Shown here: positions 29,477 through 38,764 of the stretch, piece by piece | Numbering within the stretch: the stretch's first letter is position 1 | Layout of the letters: each line of letters begins with the position of its first letter | DNA from: VBAS01 sp963773465 | GTDB taxonomy: Bacteria > Bacteroidota > Bacteroidia > Chitinophagales > Chitinophagaceae | NCBI GenBank assembly: GCA_963773465.1 | Contig: CAVZBF010000001.1 | Span: forward strand, 1,984,001 to 2,048,000 | Length of the DNA: 64,000 bases | Direction of reading: 5' to 3' | Position numbers and translations under genes: made by a program | The notes under the pieces: generated by a model | What the model was told of the DNA's origin: nothing | The model's input: only the letters and a program-made list of their open reading frames with translations | The model's database searches: none

Positions 29477-29715
29477 ATGGGGCCCCATCCCGACCTTCTC
29501 CGCCGGAGGCGGAAAGGCCATCAACGCACAGCCCTTGCTGTTTGACAACTCGAGAATGAATTAGAATATGTATAATTATTGAACAGAAAGACAAAGCAGA
29601 TGTGGTAGATGTATAGCCTGGATTTGTAATGTAGCACCGCTCCTTTCCGCCTCAGGCGGAGAAGGCGAAGGAGGATGGGGCCGCTCATTTTTAAACAAAA
29701 TTTATTATAAACGAA
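29477..29715. repeat. Intergenic palindromic repeat block downstream of GH51
   Basis: 239 bp without a gene. It carries two oppositely oriented GC-rich repeat units. The first (about 29479-29519) reads GGGGCCCCATCC...TTCTCCGCC...GGCGGAAAGGCC. The second (about 29637-29684) reads GCACCGCTCCTTTCC...GGCGGAGAAGG...GGATGGGGCC. Together they could pair over about 180 nt. The second unit is a near copy of the one at about 27679-27719. They resemble dispersed REP-like elements. Confidence 0.65.
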
Positions 29716-31101
29716 ATGAAAAGATTTCAAACTCAATTTTTATTAATAGTAATGATCATATTGATGAGCTGTCAATCAAATACTAAAGAATCGCCAACTG
29801 AGAGCAAAACAAAACCTGTGCAACTGGTTACACTCGATCCCGGTCATTTTCATGCGGCATTGGTACAAAAAACAATGTATGATGATGTTGATTCTGTTGT
29901 ATATGTGTATGCCCCTGAAGGTAATGATCTGAAATTGCATTTAGGCAGGATCGATGGGTATAATGGAAGAGCAGAATCACCAACAACATGGAAAGAAGAA
30001 GTTTATACTGGTGAAGATTTTTTTGAGAAGCTGATCGCTGAGAAAAAGGGGAATGTAGTTGTACTGTCAGGAAATAATCAAAAGAAGACAGACTACATTT
30101 TGCAATCGCTTCAAAATGGTTTCAATGTATTTGCTGATAAACCCATGGTGATTGACACTAAAGGGTTTGAAAAACTTAAAGAAGCTTTTGATGTTGCAGC
30201 AAGAAACAATGTACTTCTTTATGATATAATGACGGAGAGGTTTGAGATCAATACGATCTTGCAACGTGAGCTTTCCATGATACCCGAAGTATTTGGGGAG
30301 CTGGAAAAAGGCACATCCGATAACCCTGCCATCACTAAAGAAAGTGTGCATCATTTTTATAAATATGTTTCCGGCAGTGTTTTGACAAGGCCCGCCTGGT
30401 TCATGGACGTGTCACAACAGGGAGAAGGCATTGTTGATGTAATGACGCATCTTGTTGACCTGGTCCAATGGGAATGTTTTCCCGGACAAGCGATTGACTA
30501 TACAAAAGACATCGTGATCGGTAAAGCAAGAAGGTGGACTACCAATATGAGTCTTTCCGAATTTAAAGCGATCACAAAACTCGATAGCTTTCCCTCCTAC
30601 TTTTCTAACAACATTATTAAGGATTCGTTGCTGCAAGTGTATTGTAATGGCGAGATCAACTACCAGTTAAAAGGAATTCACGCAAAGACATCAGTGATCT
30701 GGAATTATAAAGCACCTGACGGAACAGGTGATACACATTATTCAATCATGCGCGGCACAAGGGCAAATCTTATCATCAAACAAGGTGCAGAAGAAAAATT
30801 TCAGCCAACCTTATACATCGAACCGCTTACTCTTTCGCAAAGAAATGCTGACGTGATTAACGCAATAGAAAAACTCAAAACAAAATATCCCGGTATAGAA
30901 TTAAATAGTACAAAAAATGGATGGAAAATAATCATCCCGGAAAAACTAAAAGAAAATCACGAAGCACATTTTGCAAGAGTTATGAACAGTTTTTTGGAAT
31001 ACCTAACGAAGAAAAATATGCCCGCATGGGAAATTCCTAATATGCTGGCAAAATATTATACAACAACAAAAGGATTAGAGGTCGCTTTAAAAACTAAATA
31101 A
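29716..31101 (+). CDS. Gfo/Idh/MocA-type oxidoreductase lipoprotein
   Basis: 461 aa. Lipobox MIILMSC (Cys19) directs it outside the cytoplasm. The N-terminal Rossmann-like half has VQLVTLDPGHFHAALVQK, VVLSGNNQKKTDYILQSLQN and NVFADKPMVI (the usual AxKP-like motif appears as ADKP). The second half (from about 200) resembles the C-terminal domain seen in putative Bacteroidota oxidoreductases. An NAD(P)-dependent enzyme in the periplasm is unusual unless the cofactor is tightly bound; some Gfo/Idh/MocA relatives act as glycosidases or epimerases with bound NAD. It overlaps the next cupin gene by one base (TAATG), so the two are translationally coupled. Its role in xylan use is unknown. Confidence 0.82.
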   Translation: MKRFQTQFLLIVMIILMSCQSNTKESPTESKTKPVQLVTLDPGHFHAALVQKTMYDDVDSVVYVYAPEGNDLKLHLGRIDGYNGRAESPTTWKEEVYTGEDFFEKLIAEKKGNVVVLSGNNQKKTDYILQSLQNGFNVFADKPMVIDTKGFEKLKEAFDVAARNNVLLYDIMTERFEINTILQRELSMIPEVFGELEKGTSDNPAITKESVHHFYKYVSGSVLTRPAWFMDVSQQGEGIVDVMTHLVDLVQWECFPGQAIDYTKDIVIGKARRWTTNMSLSEFKAITKLDSFPSYFSNNIIKDSLLQVYCNGEINYQLKGIHAKTSVIWNYKAPDGTGDTHYSIMRGTRANLIIKQGAEEKFQPTLYIEPLTLSQRNADVINAIEKLKTKYPGIELNSTKNGWKIIIPEKLKENHEAHFARVMNSFLEYLTKKNMPAWEIPNMLAKYYTTTKGLEVALKTK

Positions 31102-31877
31102 TGAAAACGATAATTGTGTGCTTTCTTTTACTAACTGCAACATCATTGATAGCACAAAAGCATGATTCATTGGTATCAAATGTTTATTATTGGAGCAAAC
31201 TCGAAGCTATCAAAGAGGATACAAGAGTGAGAAGACAAGTATTAGAAGGAAAAACATTTGCTTTAAGTTATTTTGAAATTCATGCTTCCACATTAGAACC
31301 AGCCAAGGCACCTCACCCGCCACATGTGCATGATGACTATGAGGAACTAATTATTGTAAAACAAGGAGAAGTAAAAATTACCATTGCGGGGAAAAGTAAA
31401 ATCCTTGGTCCCGGCAGCATCGCATTTGCCATGCCCGGTGACGAGCATGGAATTGAAAATGCCGGTAACACTCAAGCCACTTATTTTATTTTAAAATTTA
31501 AAGGAAAGCAGCCAATGAATTTGGAAAGAGCAAAACAAGCGGGAGGTTCATTTATGCTCGACTGGAATGAATTGCAAACAAAGAATACAGGCAAAGGATA
31601 TCGAAGAGATTTTTTTAACAAGGCCACATCACAATTAAGCCAGTTTGAAATGCACACAACCGCATTAAATGCAGACTCGGTGAGTCATGCGCCGCATACG
31701 CATGTGCAGGAAGAAATTATTTTGATCTTACGCGGAACGGTAGAAATGTATATCAATGGCAATCTTTACAAAGGTGCTGCAGGCGATCTGTATTTTCTTT
31801 CGTCCAATGTTCCTCATGCTTTAAAAAATATCGGGAAAGAACAATGTGAATATTTTGCTTTTCAGTGGAGAAATTAA
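31101..31877 (+). CDS. Exported two-domain cupin protein
   Basis: 258 aa with a signal peptide (MKTIIVCFLLLTATSLIAQ). Two cupin domains are visible. The first (about 60-130) has PHPPHVHDDYEELIIVKQGE and PGDEHGIEN; the second (about 180-255) has HAPHTHVQEEIILILRGTVE and SNVPHALKNIG. The His/Glu patterns are suitable for metal binding. It overlaps the oxidoreductase gene by one base and abuts the esterase gene (ATG directly after the TAA), so the three are one translational unit. Cupins next to carbohydrate enzymes often act as isomerases, lyases or sugar-binding proteins. No specific reaction can be read from the sequence. Confidence 0.85.
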   Translation: MKTIIVCFLLLTATSLIAQKHDSLVSNVYYWSKLEAIKEDTRVRRQVLEGKTFALSYFEIHASTLEPAKAPHPPHVHDDYEELIIVKQGEVKITIAGKSKILGPGSIAFAMPGDEHGIENAGNTQATYFILKFKGKQPMNLERAKQAGGSFMLDWNELQTKNTGKGYRRDFFNKATSQLSQFEMHTTALNADSVSHAPHTHVQEEIILILRGTVEMYINGNLYKGAAGDLYFLSSNVPHALKNIGKEQCEYFAFQWRN

Positions 31878-33809
31878 ATGAAGCACAAAATCATTTATAT
31901 AATTCTGAGTATTTGCCTTTGCATTTGTGAAAATGCAGATTCACAGGTAAAACTTCCCCGGCTTGTAAGAGACAGTATGATTTTACAAAGAGATGCCAAC
32001 ATAAAGATTTGGGGATGGGCATCAAAAGATGAAAAGATAACCGTTAAATTCAACAGCAAGTCGTATAAAACAAAAGCAGATGCAAGCGGCAACTGGTTTG
32101 TTTTATTATCACCGGTGAAAGCCGGCGGACCTTACACAATGGATATTGCTGCCAGTAATAAAATTTTATTAAAAGATATTTTGATTGGCGATGTATGGAT
32201 ATGCAGTGGTCAATCGAATATGGTGCACCAGATGAATATTCATGATGTGACCTATGCAAAAGATATTGCCGAAGCTAACAATCCGCAGATTAGACATTTT
32301 TGGATTCCCACCCTCACGAACTTGCAAGGCCCGCAGGATGATCTGCCAACGGGTTATTGGAAGTCGGCCATTGGCGATGATGTTAGACCCTTTTCTGCAG
32401 TTGCTTATTTTTTTGCAAAAAAAATATTTGAAAAATATCATATACCAATTGGATTGATCAATGCAAGTGTTGGCGGCACTCCTATCGAAGCATGGACAAG
32501 TGAAGAAGGTTTAAGAGATTTTTCTACCATACAGGCAACTATTCAAAAAAATAAAGATACTGCGTACATAAATGGAGTGAACCGGGCTGCGTTCAATAAT
32601 GCAACTCGTCCTCAGCAAAATGACCTGGGAATGATTGGTGAAAGAAAGTGGTTTGATATTTCTTATATCCCGAAAGGATGGAAGACAATTAATATACCCG
32701 GCTATTGGGAGGACCAGGGCATTAGGGATCTGAATGGAATTGTTTGGTACAGAAAAGAAATTGATATCCCTGTTTCGATGACAGGTAAACCAGCAAGAGT
32801 TTTTTTGGGAAGAATTGTTGATGCAGATGTTTTGTATATAAACGGAAAACAAGTTGGCAGTACAACTTATATGTATCCGCAAAGAAGATATAATGTACCG
32901 GCTGATGTATTAAAAGCCGGTAAAAATATTTTCGTCGTAAAAGTCACCAATACGAATGGCAAAGGCGGATTTGTTCCTGATAAACCATATTGCATATTTG
33001 CAGGAAGTGATACAATTGATCTTAAAGGTGAATGGCAATATAAAGTTGGTGAAGTTTATCAGCCACGAAGTGGCGGCGGCGGCGGTGGCATCAATGCGGG
33101 AAGTCAACCAACTGCTTTATACAATGCAATGATCGCTCCGTTGATAAATTATTCTGTCAAAGGTTTTCTTTGGTACCAGGGAGAAGCAAATACCAGCCGT
33201 GCAGGCGAATATGCAAAATTGCAACCGGCGCAGATCATTGATTGGCGAAATAAATGGAAACAACCTGCTGCGCCATTTCTCTATGTTCAACTTCCGGGTT
33301 TTATGGATTATAATTATCTGCCCTCAGAAAGTCAATGGGCTGGCTTAAGAGAATCGCAATTAAAAGCTTTATCGGTTCCAAATACGGCGATGGTTGTTGC
33401 TATAGACCTCGGCGAATGGAACGACATTCATCCTGACAATAAAAAAGATGTTGGAGAAAGATTAGCCTTGGCTGCTTTAAAAATTGTTTATGGGGAAAAC
33501 ATAGTTCACTCTGGTCCTGCTTATCAGTCATCAACAATTGAAGGAAATAAAGTAGTGATCAATTTCAGCAATATTGGTAGTGGTTTGATTACAAATGATG
33601 GCGAAGAGTTAAGTGAGTTTGCAATTGCCGGCTCCGATAAAAAATTTGTATGGGCAAAAGCAAAGATCGAAGGAGATAAAGTGGTGGTCTGGAATGATGC
33701 AATAGCCAACCCGATGTATGTACGTTATGCATGGGCTGATAATCCTGTGAATCCAAATCTATATAACAAAGAAGGTTTACCGGCATCGCCATTTAGAACT
33801 GATAAATAG
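31878..33809 (+). CDS. SGNH acetyl(xylan) esterase, sialate O-acetylesterase/CE20-like
   Basis: 643 aa with an N-terminal signal sequence. An N-terminal beta module precedes an SGNH hydrolase whose block I is WICSGQSNM (nucleophile Ser113). The hydrolase is then interrupted (about residues 250-390) by a jelly-roll, galactose-binding-like insert (NIPGYWEDQG, NGIVWYRKEIDIP, VFLGRIVDADVLYINGKQVG). The SGNH part resumes with GFLWYQGEANTSRAGEY and ends with DLGEWNDIHPDNK (catalytic Asp/His region). This split arrangement is known from sialate acetylesterase-like enzymes, now including CE20 xylan acetylesterases. In this operon, deacetylation of xylan is the likely role. A Gly-rich run lies near residue 400. 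Confidence 0.87.
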   Translation: MKHKIIYIILSICLCICENADSQVKLPRLVRDSMILQRDANIKIWGWASKDEKITVKFNSKSYKTKADASGNWFVLLSPVKAGGPYTMDIAASNKILLKDILIGDVWICSGQSNMVHQMNIHDVTYAKDIAEANNPQIRHFWIPTLTNLQGPQDDLPTGYWKSAIGDDVRPFSAVAYFFAKKIFEKYHIPIGLINASVGGTPIEAWTSEEGLRDFSTIQATIQKNKDTAYINGVNRAAFNNATRPQQNDLGMIGERKWFDISYIPKGWKTINIPGYWEDQGIRDLNGIVWYRKEIDIPVSMTGKPARVFLGRIVDADVLYINGKQVGSTTYMYPQRRYNVPADVLKAGKNIFVVKVTNTNGKGGFVPDKPYCIFAGSDTIDLKGEWQYKVGEVYQPRSGGGGGGINAGSQPTALYNAMIAPLINYSVKGFLWYQGEANTSRAGEYAKLQPAQIIDWRNKWKQPAAPFLYVQLPGFMDYNYLPSESQWAGLRESQLKALSVPNTAMVVAIDLGEWNDIHPDNKKDVGERLALAALKIVYGENIVHSGPAYQSSTIEGNKVVINFSNIGSGLITNDGEELSEFAIAGSDKKFVWAKAKIEGDKVVVWNDAIANPMYVRYAWADNPVNPNLYNKEGLPASPFRTDK

Positions 33810-33816
33810 ATTAAAT

Positions 33817-33918
33817 ATGATAAGAAAACTATTGATTTCATTGCTTCTCGCTGCAACGGCACAAGCAATTTATTACATCCGTTTGAGTAAGAAAATGAAT
33901 AAAAAAAAGGAGAACTGA
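33817..33918 (+). CDS. Possible 33-residue hydrophobic peptide
   Basis: A short frame starts 7 bp after the esterase stop: MIRKLLISLLLAATAQAIYY, then a basic tail with KKMNKKKEN. It has one hydrophobic segment and a positively charged end, as in small membrane proteins. It may instead be the remnant of a signal peptide from a deleted gene, or chance. The gene-like spacing and sense orientation in a tight operon are the only support. Confidence 0.3.
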   Translation: MIRKLLISLLLAATAQAIYYIRLSKKMNKKKEN

Positions 33919-33945
33919 ACGGTAAAAGAACCGTGTGGTTAATAA

Positions 33946-35527
33946 ATGCGCTCAAACAATAAACATTATACCGTGAAAAGAATTTTCACTTTCCTGACCG
34001 TAATGGGATTTATCCATATAGCAATTGCACAGGCAATAAAAATCGATAGCACTAAATATCCAAAGCTTACAACACTTACTGCACAACAGGATCATGATAA
34101 CATGAAACAGCAGTTGAGTATAAAAAAATTAAGACCGGGCCCAAGTGGTAATGAGTCGGCTCCCAATCATGCCAATTATGATGAATCAATCGCAAATCCA
34201 TGTCCTCAATTGCCCGATCTGCTAACAACAAAAAATGGTAAAAAAGTAACTACAGCCGATGCATGGTGGAATCAACGCCGACCTGAGTTGATAGAAGATC
34301 TCGAAAGAGAAGTCTATGGTCGTCTTCCAAAAAACATTCCGAAAGTAACATGGACTGTAAAGGTGATCGACAGGGAATTTGTTGATCGTACTCCTGTAAT
34401 TGTAAAAATGCTGGTAGGGCATGTTGATAATAGCGAATACCCATTGATCAATGTTGATATAAATATGATGTTGGTAGTGCCGGCAAATGTCAAAGGCCCG
34501 GTTCCGGTGTTAATGATGTTTAGTGGCCGTCCTTCTTTTCCTGCACCTGCACAACCTGCACCGGATGAAATGGAAAAAATAAATTCAGCCTTCAAAGAGC
34601 TGATGATAAAAAACGATCCTTCATTAAAAGTGATCTTTGATAAATATCCTGCGTACTCACCTGTCACAAGACTTCCCAGCACCTAATTTTTTTGCTCCTG
34701 CAAAGCCTGACGGGGAACTTACTCCGCAGGAAAGGTTGTTGGCTGCAGGTTGGGGTTATGTGACAATTGAACCGAACAGCATACAAGCTGATAATGGTGC
34801 AGGTCTTACACGAGGAATTATTGGTTTAGTAAATAAAGGACAGCCACGCAAACCGGATGATTGGGGTTCATTGCGTGCATGGGCATGGGGAGCAGCAAGA
34901 GGATTAGATTATTTAGAAACAGATACATTAGTAAATGCAAAAAAAGTAGGAATCGAAGGTGTGTCACGTTATGGCAAAGCGGCATTGGTAACACTTGCTT
35001 TTGAACAACGATTTGCGATTGGATTGATCGGTTCATCCGGTAAAGGTGGTGCCACACTTCATCGCCGTGTATTTGGAGAAGCAGTGGAAAGCCTTACCGG
35101 TAGTGGTGAATATCATTGGATGGCTGGTAATTATTTAAAATATGGAACAGAAGAATCATCATTTGGGAAAAAAACCGGTTGCGATCTTCCAGTTGATTCA
35201 CATGAATTAATTGCTCTTTGTGCTCCCCGTCCTGTATTCATCAGTTATGGTATTCCTGAAAAAGGTGATGCAAAATGGCTGGATCAGCAAGGAAGCTGGA
35301 TGGCTACCGTCGCAGCCGGTTCAGCATTTAAATTATTAGGTGCAACGGATCTCGGTTTGTCAAATGACTATATGAAAGAAAAAATGCCACCTGTGCTGAC
35401 TGATATGCTGAATGGTCAATTAGCATGGAGGCAACATGATGGCGGGCATACTGATGCACCGAACTTTAAATTTTTTATTCCCTGGGCGAATAAGTTTTTG
35501 AAATATGAAAGAACCGTTGCGCAGTGA
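33946..35527 (+). pseudogene. CE15 glucuronoyl esterase, one frameshift mid-gene
   Basis: CE15 enzymes split the ester between lignin alcohols and 4-O-methylglucuronate of xylan. ATG at 33946 or, more like a signal peptide, GTG at 33973 (VKRIFTFLTVMGFIHIAIAQ) starts the first frame, which reads WWNQRRPELIEDLEREVYGR and VPVLMMFSG before ending at 34686. About 34665-34680 the frame shifts by one base and continues QDFPAPNFFAPAKPDGE, LLAAGWGYVTIEPNSIQADN, then GVEGVSRYGK-like motif (GIEGVSRYGKAAL, nucleophile Ser), LPVDSHELIALCAPRPVFIS and DGGHTD (catalytic His). Total about 525 aa. Conserved sequence on both sides argues for a very recent or artificial break. Confidence 0.87.
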
Positions 35528-35552
35528 TGTAATAATTCATAAACGGAAAAAC

Positions 35553-36425
35553 ATGATTAAACAGCTATCGATAATTTTTAGTGCACTTGTACTGGTGAAC
35601 TACGGATCATTTGGTCAGAGTATCGAAAAGTCTGCACCATCGGGGTTCGACTCTTTACGTACTGGTATCTTGAGGGGAACGATCGATACGATCACTTATG
35701 AGTCAAAAACGGTGGGCGGTGACCGAAGAGCATTGTTATACACACCACCCGGCTTTTCAAAAGGGAAAAAATATCCCGTACTTTATTTATTACATGGTAT
35801 TGGCGGTGATGAAAAGGAATGGCTTAATGGTGGTAAACCACAGGTGATATTGGATAATCTTTATGCCGACAAAAAGATCAAACCCATGATCGTTGTTATG
35901 CCCAATGGCAGGGCAATGAAAGATGACCGTGCAGGTGGAAATATTTTCGATAGCGTCAAAGTACAGGCTTTCGCAACTTTTGAAAAAGATTTGTTATATG
36001 ATCTTATACCGCATATCGAAAAAAAATATCCTGTGCTGACTGATAGAGAAAACAGGGCGATTGCCGGTCTCTCAATGGGTGGCGGCCAATCGTTGAATTT
36101 CGGATTGGGCAATCTCGACAAGTTTGCATGGGTCGGCGGATTTTCATCTGCACCAAATACAAAAAAACCGGAAGAATTGTTTCCTGATGCAGCAGCAGCA
36201 AAAAGCAAATTGAAATTACTTTGGATTTCCTGCGGCGATAACGATCGCCTTCTCACTTTCAGCAAGCGAACTCATGATTACCTTATTGAAAAGAACATTC
36301 CTCATATTTATTATATCGAACCAGGTGGACATGATTTTAAGGTTTGGAAAAATGGATTGTACATGTTCTCGCAATTCTTGTTTAAGCCGATTGACAAATC
36401 AATATTTTCAAAATTCAGTGAATAG
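35553..36425 (+). CDS. CE1-like esterase (feruloyl or acetylxylan esterase)
   Basis: 290 aa from ATG at 35553, which starts the signal peptide MIKQLSIIFSALVLVNYGSF; an ATG at 35505 overlaps the CE15 gene and adds 16 charged residues. An alpha/beta hydrolase of the Esterase D/CE1 type: YPVLYLLHGIGGDEKEW (oxyanion region), MIVVMPNG, AGLSMGGGQS (nucleophile Ser174), ISCGDNDRL and IEPGGHDFKVW (His). CE1 members remove ferulate or acetate from arabinoxylan. The gene ends with TAG immediately before the GTG start of the next GH43 gene. Feruloyl versus acetyl specificity cannot be told apart here. Confidence 0.9.
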   Translation: MIKQLSIIFSALVLVNYGSFGQSIEKSAPSGFDSLRTGILRGTIDTITYESKTVGGDRRALLYTPPGFSKGKKYPVLYLLHGIGGDEKEWLNGGKPQVILDNLYADKKIKPMIVVMPNGRAMKDDRAGGNIFDSVKVQAFATFEKDLLYDLIPHIEKKYPVLTDRENRAIAGLSMGGGQSLNFGLGNLDKFAWVGGFSSAPNTKKPEELFPDAAAAKSKLKLLWISCGDNDRLLTFSKRTHDYLIEKNIPHIYYIEPGGHDFKVWKNGLYMFSQFLFKPIDKSIFSKFSE

Positions 36426-37982
36426 GTGATTCCATCTTTAAGGCATATTATCTTTCTTTATCTTTTTCTATTGGCAGGCTTTACCAGCGGCAATGCACAA
36501 AAAATGCAAAGTGATAATGGTAATGGCACTTATACAAATCCTGTGATTGCTGCTGATTTTCCCGATCCTGATGTAATACTTGTTAATGATACTTACTATA
36601 TGGTATCCACAACCATGTTTGTATTCCCGGGGGTAACTATTTTGAAATCGAAAGATCTTGTGAATTGGGAATACTGCAGCAATGCGGTGCCCCGTTTTGA
36701 CTACAGTAAATGTTATGATCTCGATAGTTGTCATCGTTACTCGCATGGCCAATGGGCAACAAGTTTAAAGTATAATAATGGCAAATTTTATTTACTATTT
36801 ATTACACTTGATGAAGGTGGCTTTGTTTGTACAGCTTCACAAGCAGAAGGTCCGTGGGAAATCAGAAAATTGCCAAAAGGCTTTTATGATCCTGGTTTAT
36901 TCTTTGATGATGATGGAAGGATCTATGTGACGCATGGTTATAGCAGGATATCGGTTACAGAACTCAATCCTGATCTCTCGCCCAAAACAAAAGATTCTTT
37001 AGTATTTACCGGCGACATCCGGCGTGGACTTGAAGGAATGCATGTGTATAAAATAAATGGCTATTATTATTTATATGGCACCTATGGCGGTAAAGATGGC
37101 ATACAGGTAGCCTTACGTTCAAAAAATATTTATGGCCCATTTGAACAAAAGGTTGTGATCAGGGATACTACACCGGGAATAAACTTCGGCATACACCAGG
37201 GAGCATTGATCAAAACACAAAGTGGAGAATGGTGGACAATACTTTTTGTTGACAGCGGGCCTTTTGGTCGCTTTCCATCATTGCAGCCCGTAACATGGAT
37301 TGACGGATGGCCGATGGTTGGAATTAATGGCAAAGCAGTTGTCACTTACAAAAAACCAAATGTGGGGAACACCTATCCTCTAAAATCATTTCCAACATCA
37401 GATGAATTCAATAGCACAGCCATCGGGATGCAATGGGGATGGAATCATAACCCTGATCCTGCACATTGGTCATTGACACAAAGACCCGGTTTCCTGAGAA
37501 TCAAAGCCGGGAGAGTTGACTCAAATCTTCGCAAAGCCCGCAACACAATTACACAAAGACCATTTGCCAGTTATAATCATACCCCGACTGTCGCTACCAC
37601 AAGAATGGAAGTTGCCAATATGAAAGATGGCGATATAGCTGGTTTAGCATTATTTCAGGATCCTTTCGCATTTATCGCCGTACGGCAAACCAATGGTTCC
37701 AAAGAAATCATTATGGTAAATGATGGCAAGACTATTGATTCAGTAACGATGAACAATAAAATGATCTACCTGAGAACAATTGCATCCAATATTAACAATA
37801 CAGCTTCATTCGAATATAGCTTTGATAATAAGACATTCAGACGATTGGGCAATGAACTATCAATGCGATTTAATCTATCAATTTTTACAGGCAATAAGAT
37901 CTGCCTGTTCAATTACGCAACCAGGTCAGCGGGCGGATATGTTGACTTCGACTGGTTCAGAACAAAATTTGGATCAATATGA
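36426..37982 (+). CDS. GH43 beta-xylosidase/arabinofuranosidase with C-terminal beta-sandwich
   Basis: 518 aa. The start is GTG at 36426, directly after the previous stop; no ATG precedes it in frame, and the GTG opens a good signal peptide (VIPSLRHIIFLYLFLLAGFT). The GH43 domain shows ADFPDPDVILVNDTYYMVST (base Asp47), GFYDPGLFFDDDGRIYVTHG and LEGMHVYKINGYYYLYGTYG (acid Glu). From about residue 330 (FPTSDEFNSTAIGMQWGWNH) a concanavalin-like/DUF1349-type beta-xylosidase C-terminal domain follows. It releases xylose or arabinose from xylo-oligosaccharides. Its stop overlaps the next start (ATGA), indicating translational coupling. Confidence 0.92.
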   Translation: MIPSLRHIIFLYLFLLAGFTSGNAQKMQSDNGNGTYTNPVIAADFPDPDVILVNDTYYMVSTTMFVFPGVTILKSKDLVNWEYCSNAVPRFDYSKCYDLDSCHRYSHGQWATSLKYNNGKFYLLFITLDEGGFVCTASQAEGPWEIRKLPKGFYDPGLFFDDDGRIYVTHGYSRISVTELNPDLSPKTKDSLVFTGDIRRGLEGMHVYKINGYYYLYGTYGGKDGIQVALRSKNIYGPFEQKVVIRDTTPGINFGIHQGALIKTQSGEWWTILFVDSGPFGRFPSLQPVTWIDGWPMVGINGKAVVTYKKPNVGNTYPLKSFPTSDEFNSTAIGMQWGWNHNPDPAHWSLTQRPGFLRIKAGRVDSNLRKARNTITQRPFASYNHTPTVATTRMEVANMKDGDIAGLALFQDPFAFIAVRQTNGSKEIIMVNDGKTIDSVTMNNKMIYLRTIASNINNTASFEYSFDNKTFRRLGNELSMRFNLSIFTGNKICLFNYATRSAGGYVDFDWFRTKFGSI

Positions 37983-38764
37983 AAAAAATATTCCTATACA
38001 TCGTAGTGTTTTCGTCACTAACAAGCTACTCGCAATCGAATCAAACCTGGAACGGTAAAAAATGTGCCGTTGTAATAACTTATGATGACGCTATTGATCA
38101 ACACCTCGACAATGCAATTCCTGTTCTTGATTCATTGGGATTGAAAGCTACCTTCTACGTCACCGCATTTTCTCAATCTATGCAAACACGAATGAATGAT
38201 TGGAAACAACTTGCAACAAAAGGCCATGAGTTGGGTAATCACACTTTATATCATCCGTGCATCGGCGGCAAAGGAAGAGAATAGGTAAAGCCGGAATATG
38301 ATATGAACAATTATACGGTGAAAAGAATGGTGGATGAAACAAGAATGACCAATCTCTTTTTACAGGCCTTGGATGGAAAGACAAAAAGAACATTTGCCTT
38401 TACTTGTGGCGATATGAAAATTGGTGATTCATTATTTATTAATGCCATGAAAAATGATTTTGTTGCCGCAAGAGCTGTAAGAAATCAAATGCATAAGATA
38501 AATGAGATCGATCTGTACAATGTGGATTGTTACCTGGTAAATGGTGAAACAGGAACGCAATTGATCGACTGGGTGAAAAAAGCCATCGAAACAAATTCTT
38601 TACTCGTAATACTTTTTCACGGTGTTGGCGGCGGCAACGCATTAAATGTATCCATCCCCGCACACAGAGAGTTTTTGCAATATTTAAAAAAGAATGAGAA
38701 AGAAATCTGGATAGCGCCAATGATCGATGTAGGAGAACATATTAAAAAAACGAATGAGAAATAG
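37979..38764 (+). pseudogene. Polysaccharide deacetylase (CE4-like) with an internal TAG codon
   Basis: The gene starts in a 4-bp overlap with GH43. Signal peptide (MKKIFLYIVVFSSLTSYSQ), then NodB motifs: motif 1 VITYDDAIDQHL, motif 2 KGHELGNHTLYHPC (zinc His). After GGKGRE comes TAG at 38282-38284, then the same frame continues VKPEYDMNNYTVKRMVDETR to IIDV-like MIDVGEHIKKT and a TAA at 38762-38764. Homologues would normally have Trp (GREWVKPEY), so a TGG-to-TAG change is the simplest reading. Unlike the other breaks it is a nonsense change, not an indel. Undamaged, the 261-aa protein would deacetylate xylan or another polysaccharide. Confidence 0.85.

Noticed and set aside
38282..38284. In-frame TAG considered as programmed readthrough or pyrrolysine
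   Set aside because: No supporting tRNA or synthetase is visible, and Trp-to-amber is a simpler reading; kept only as a finding.
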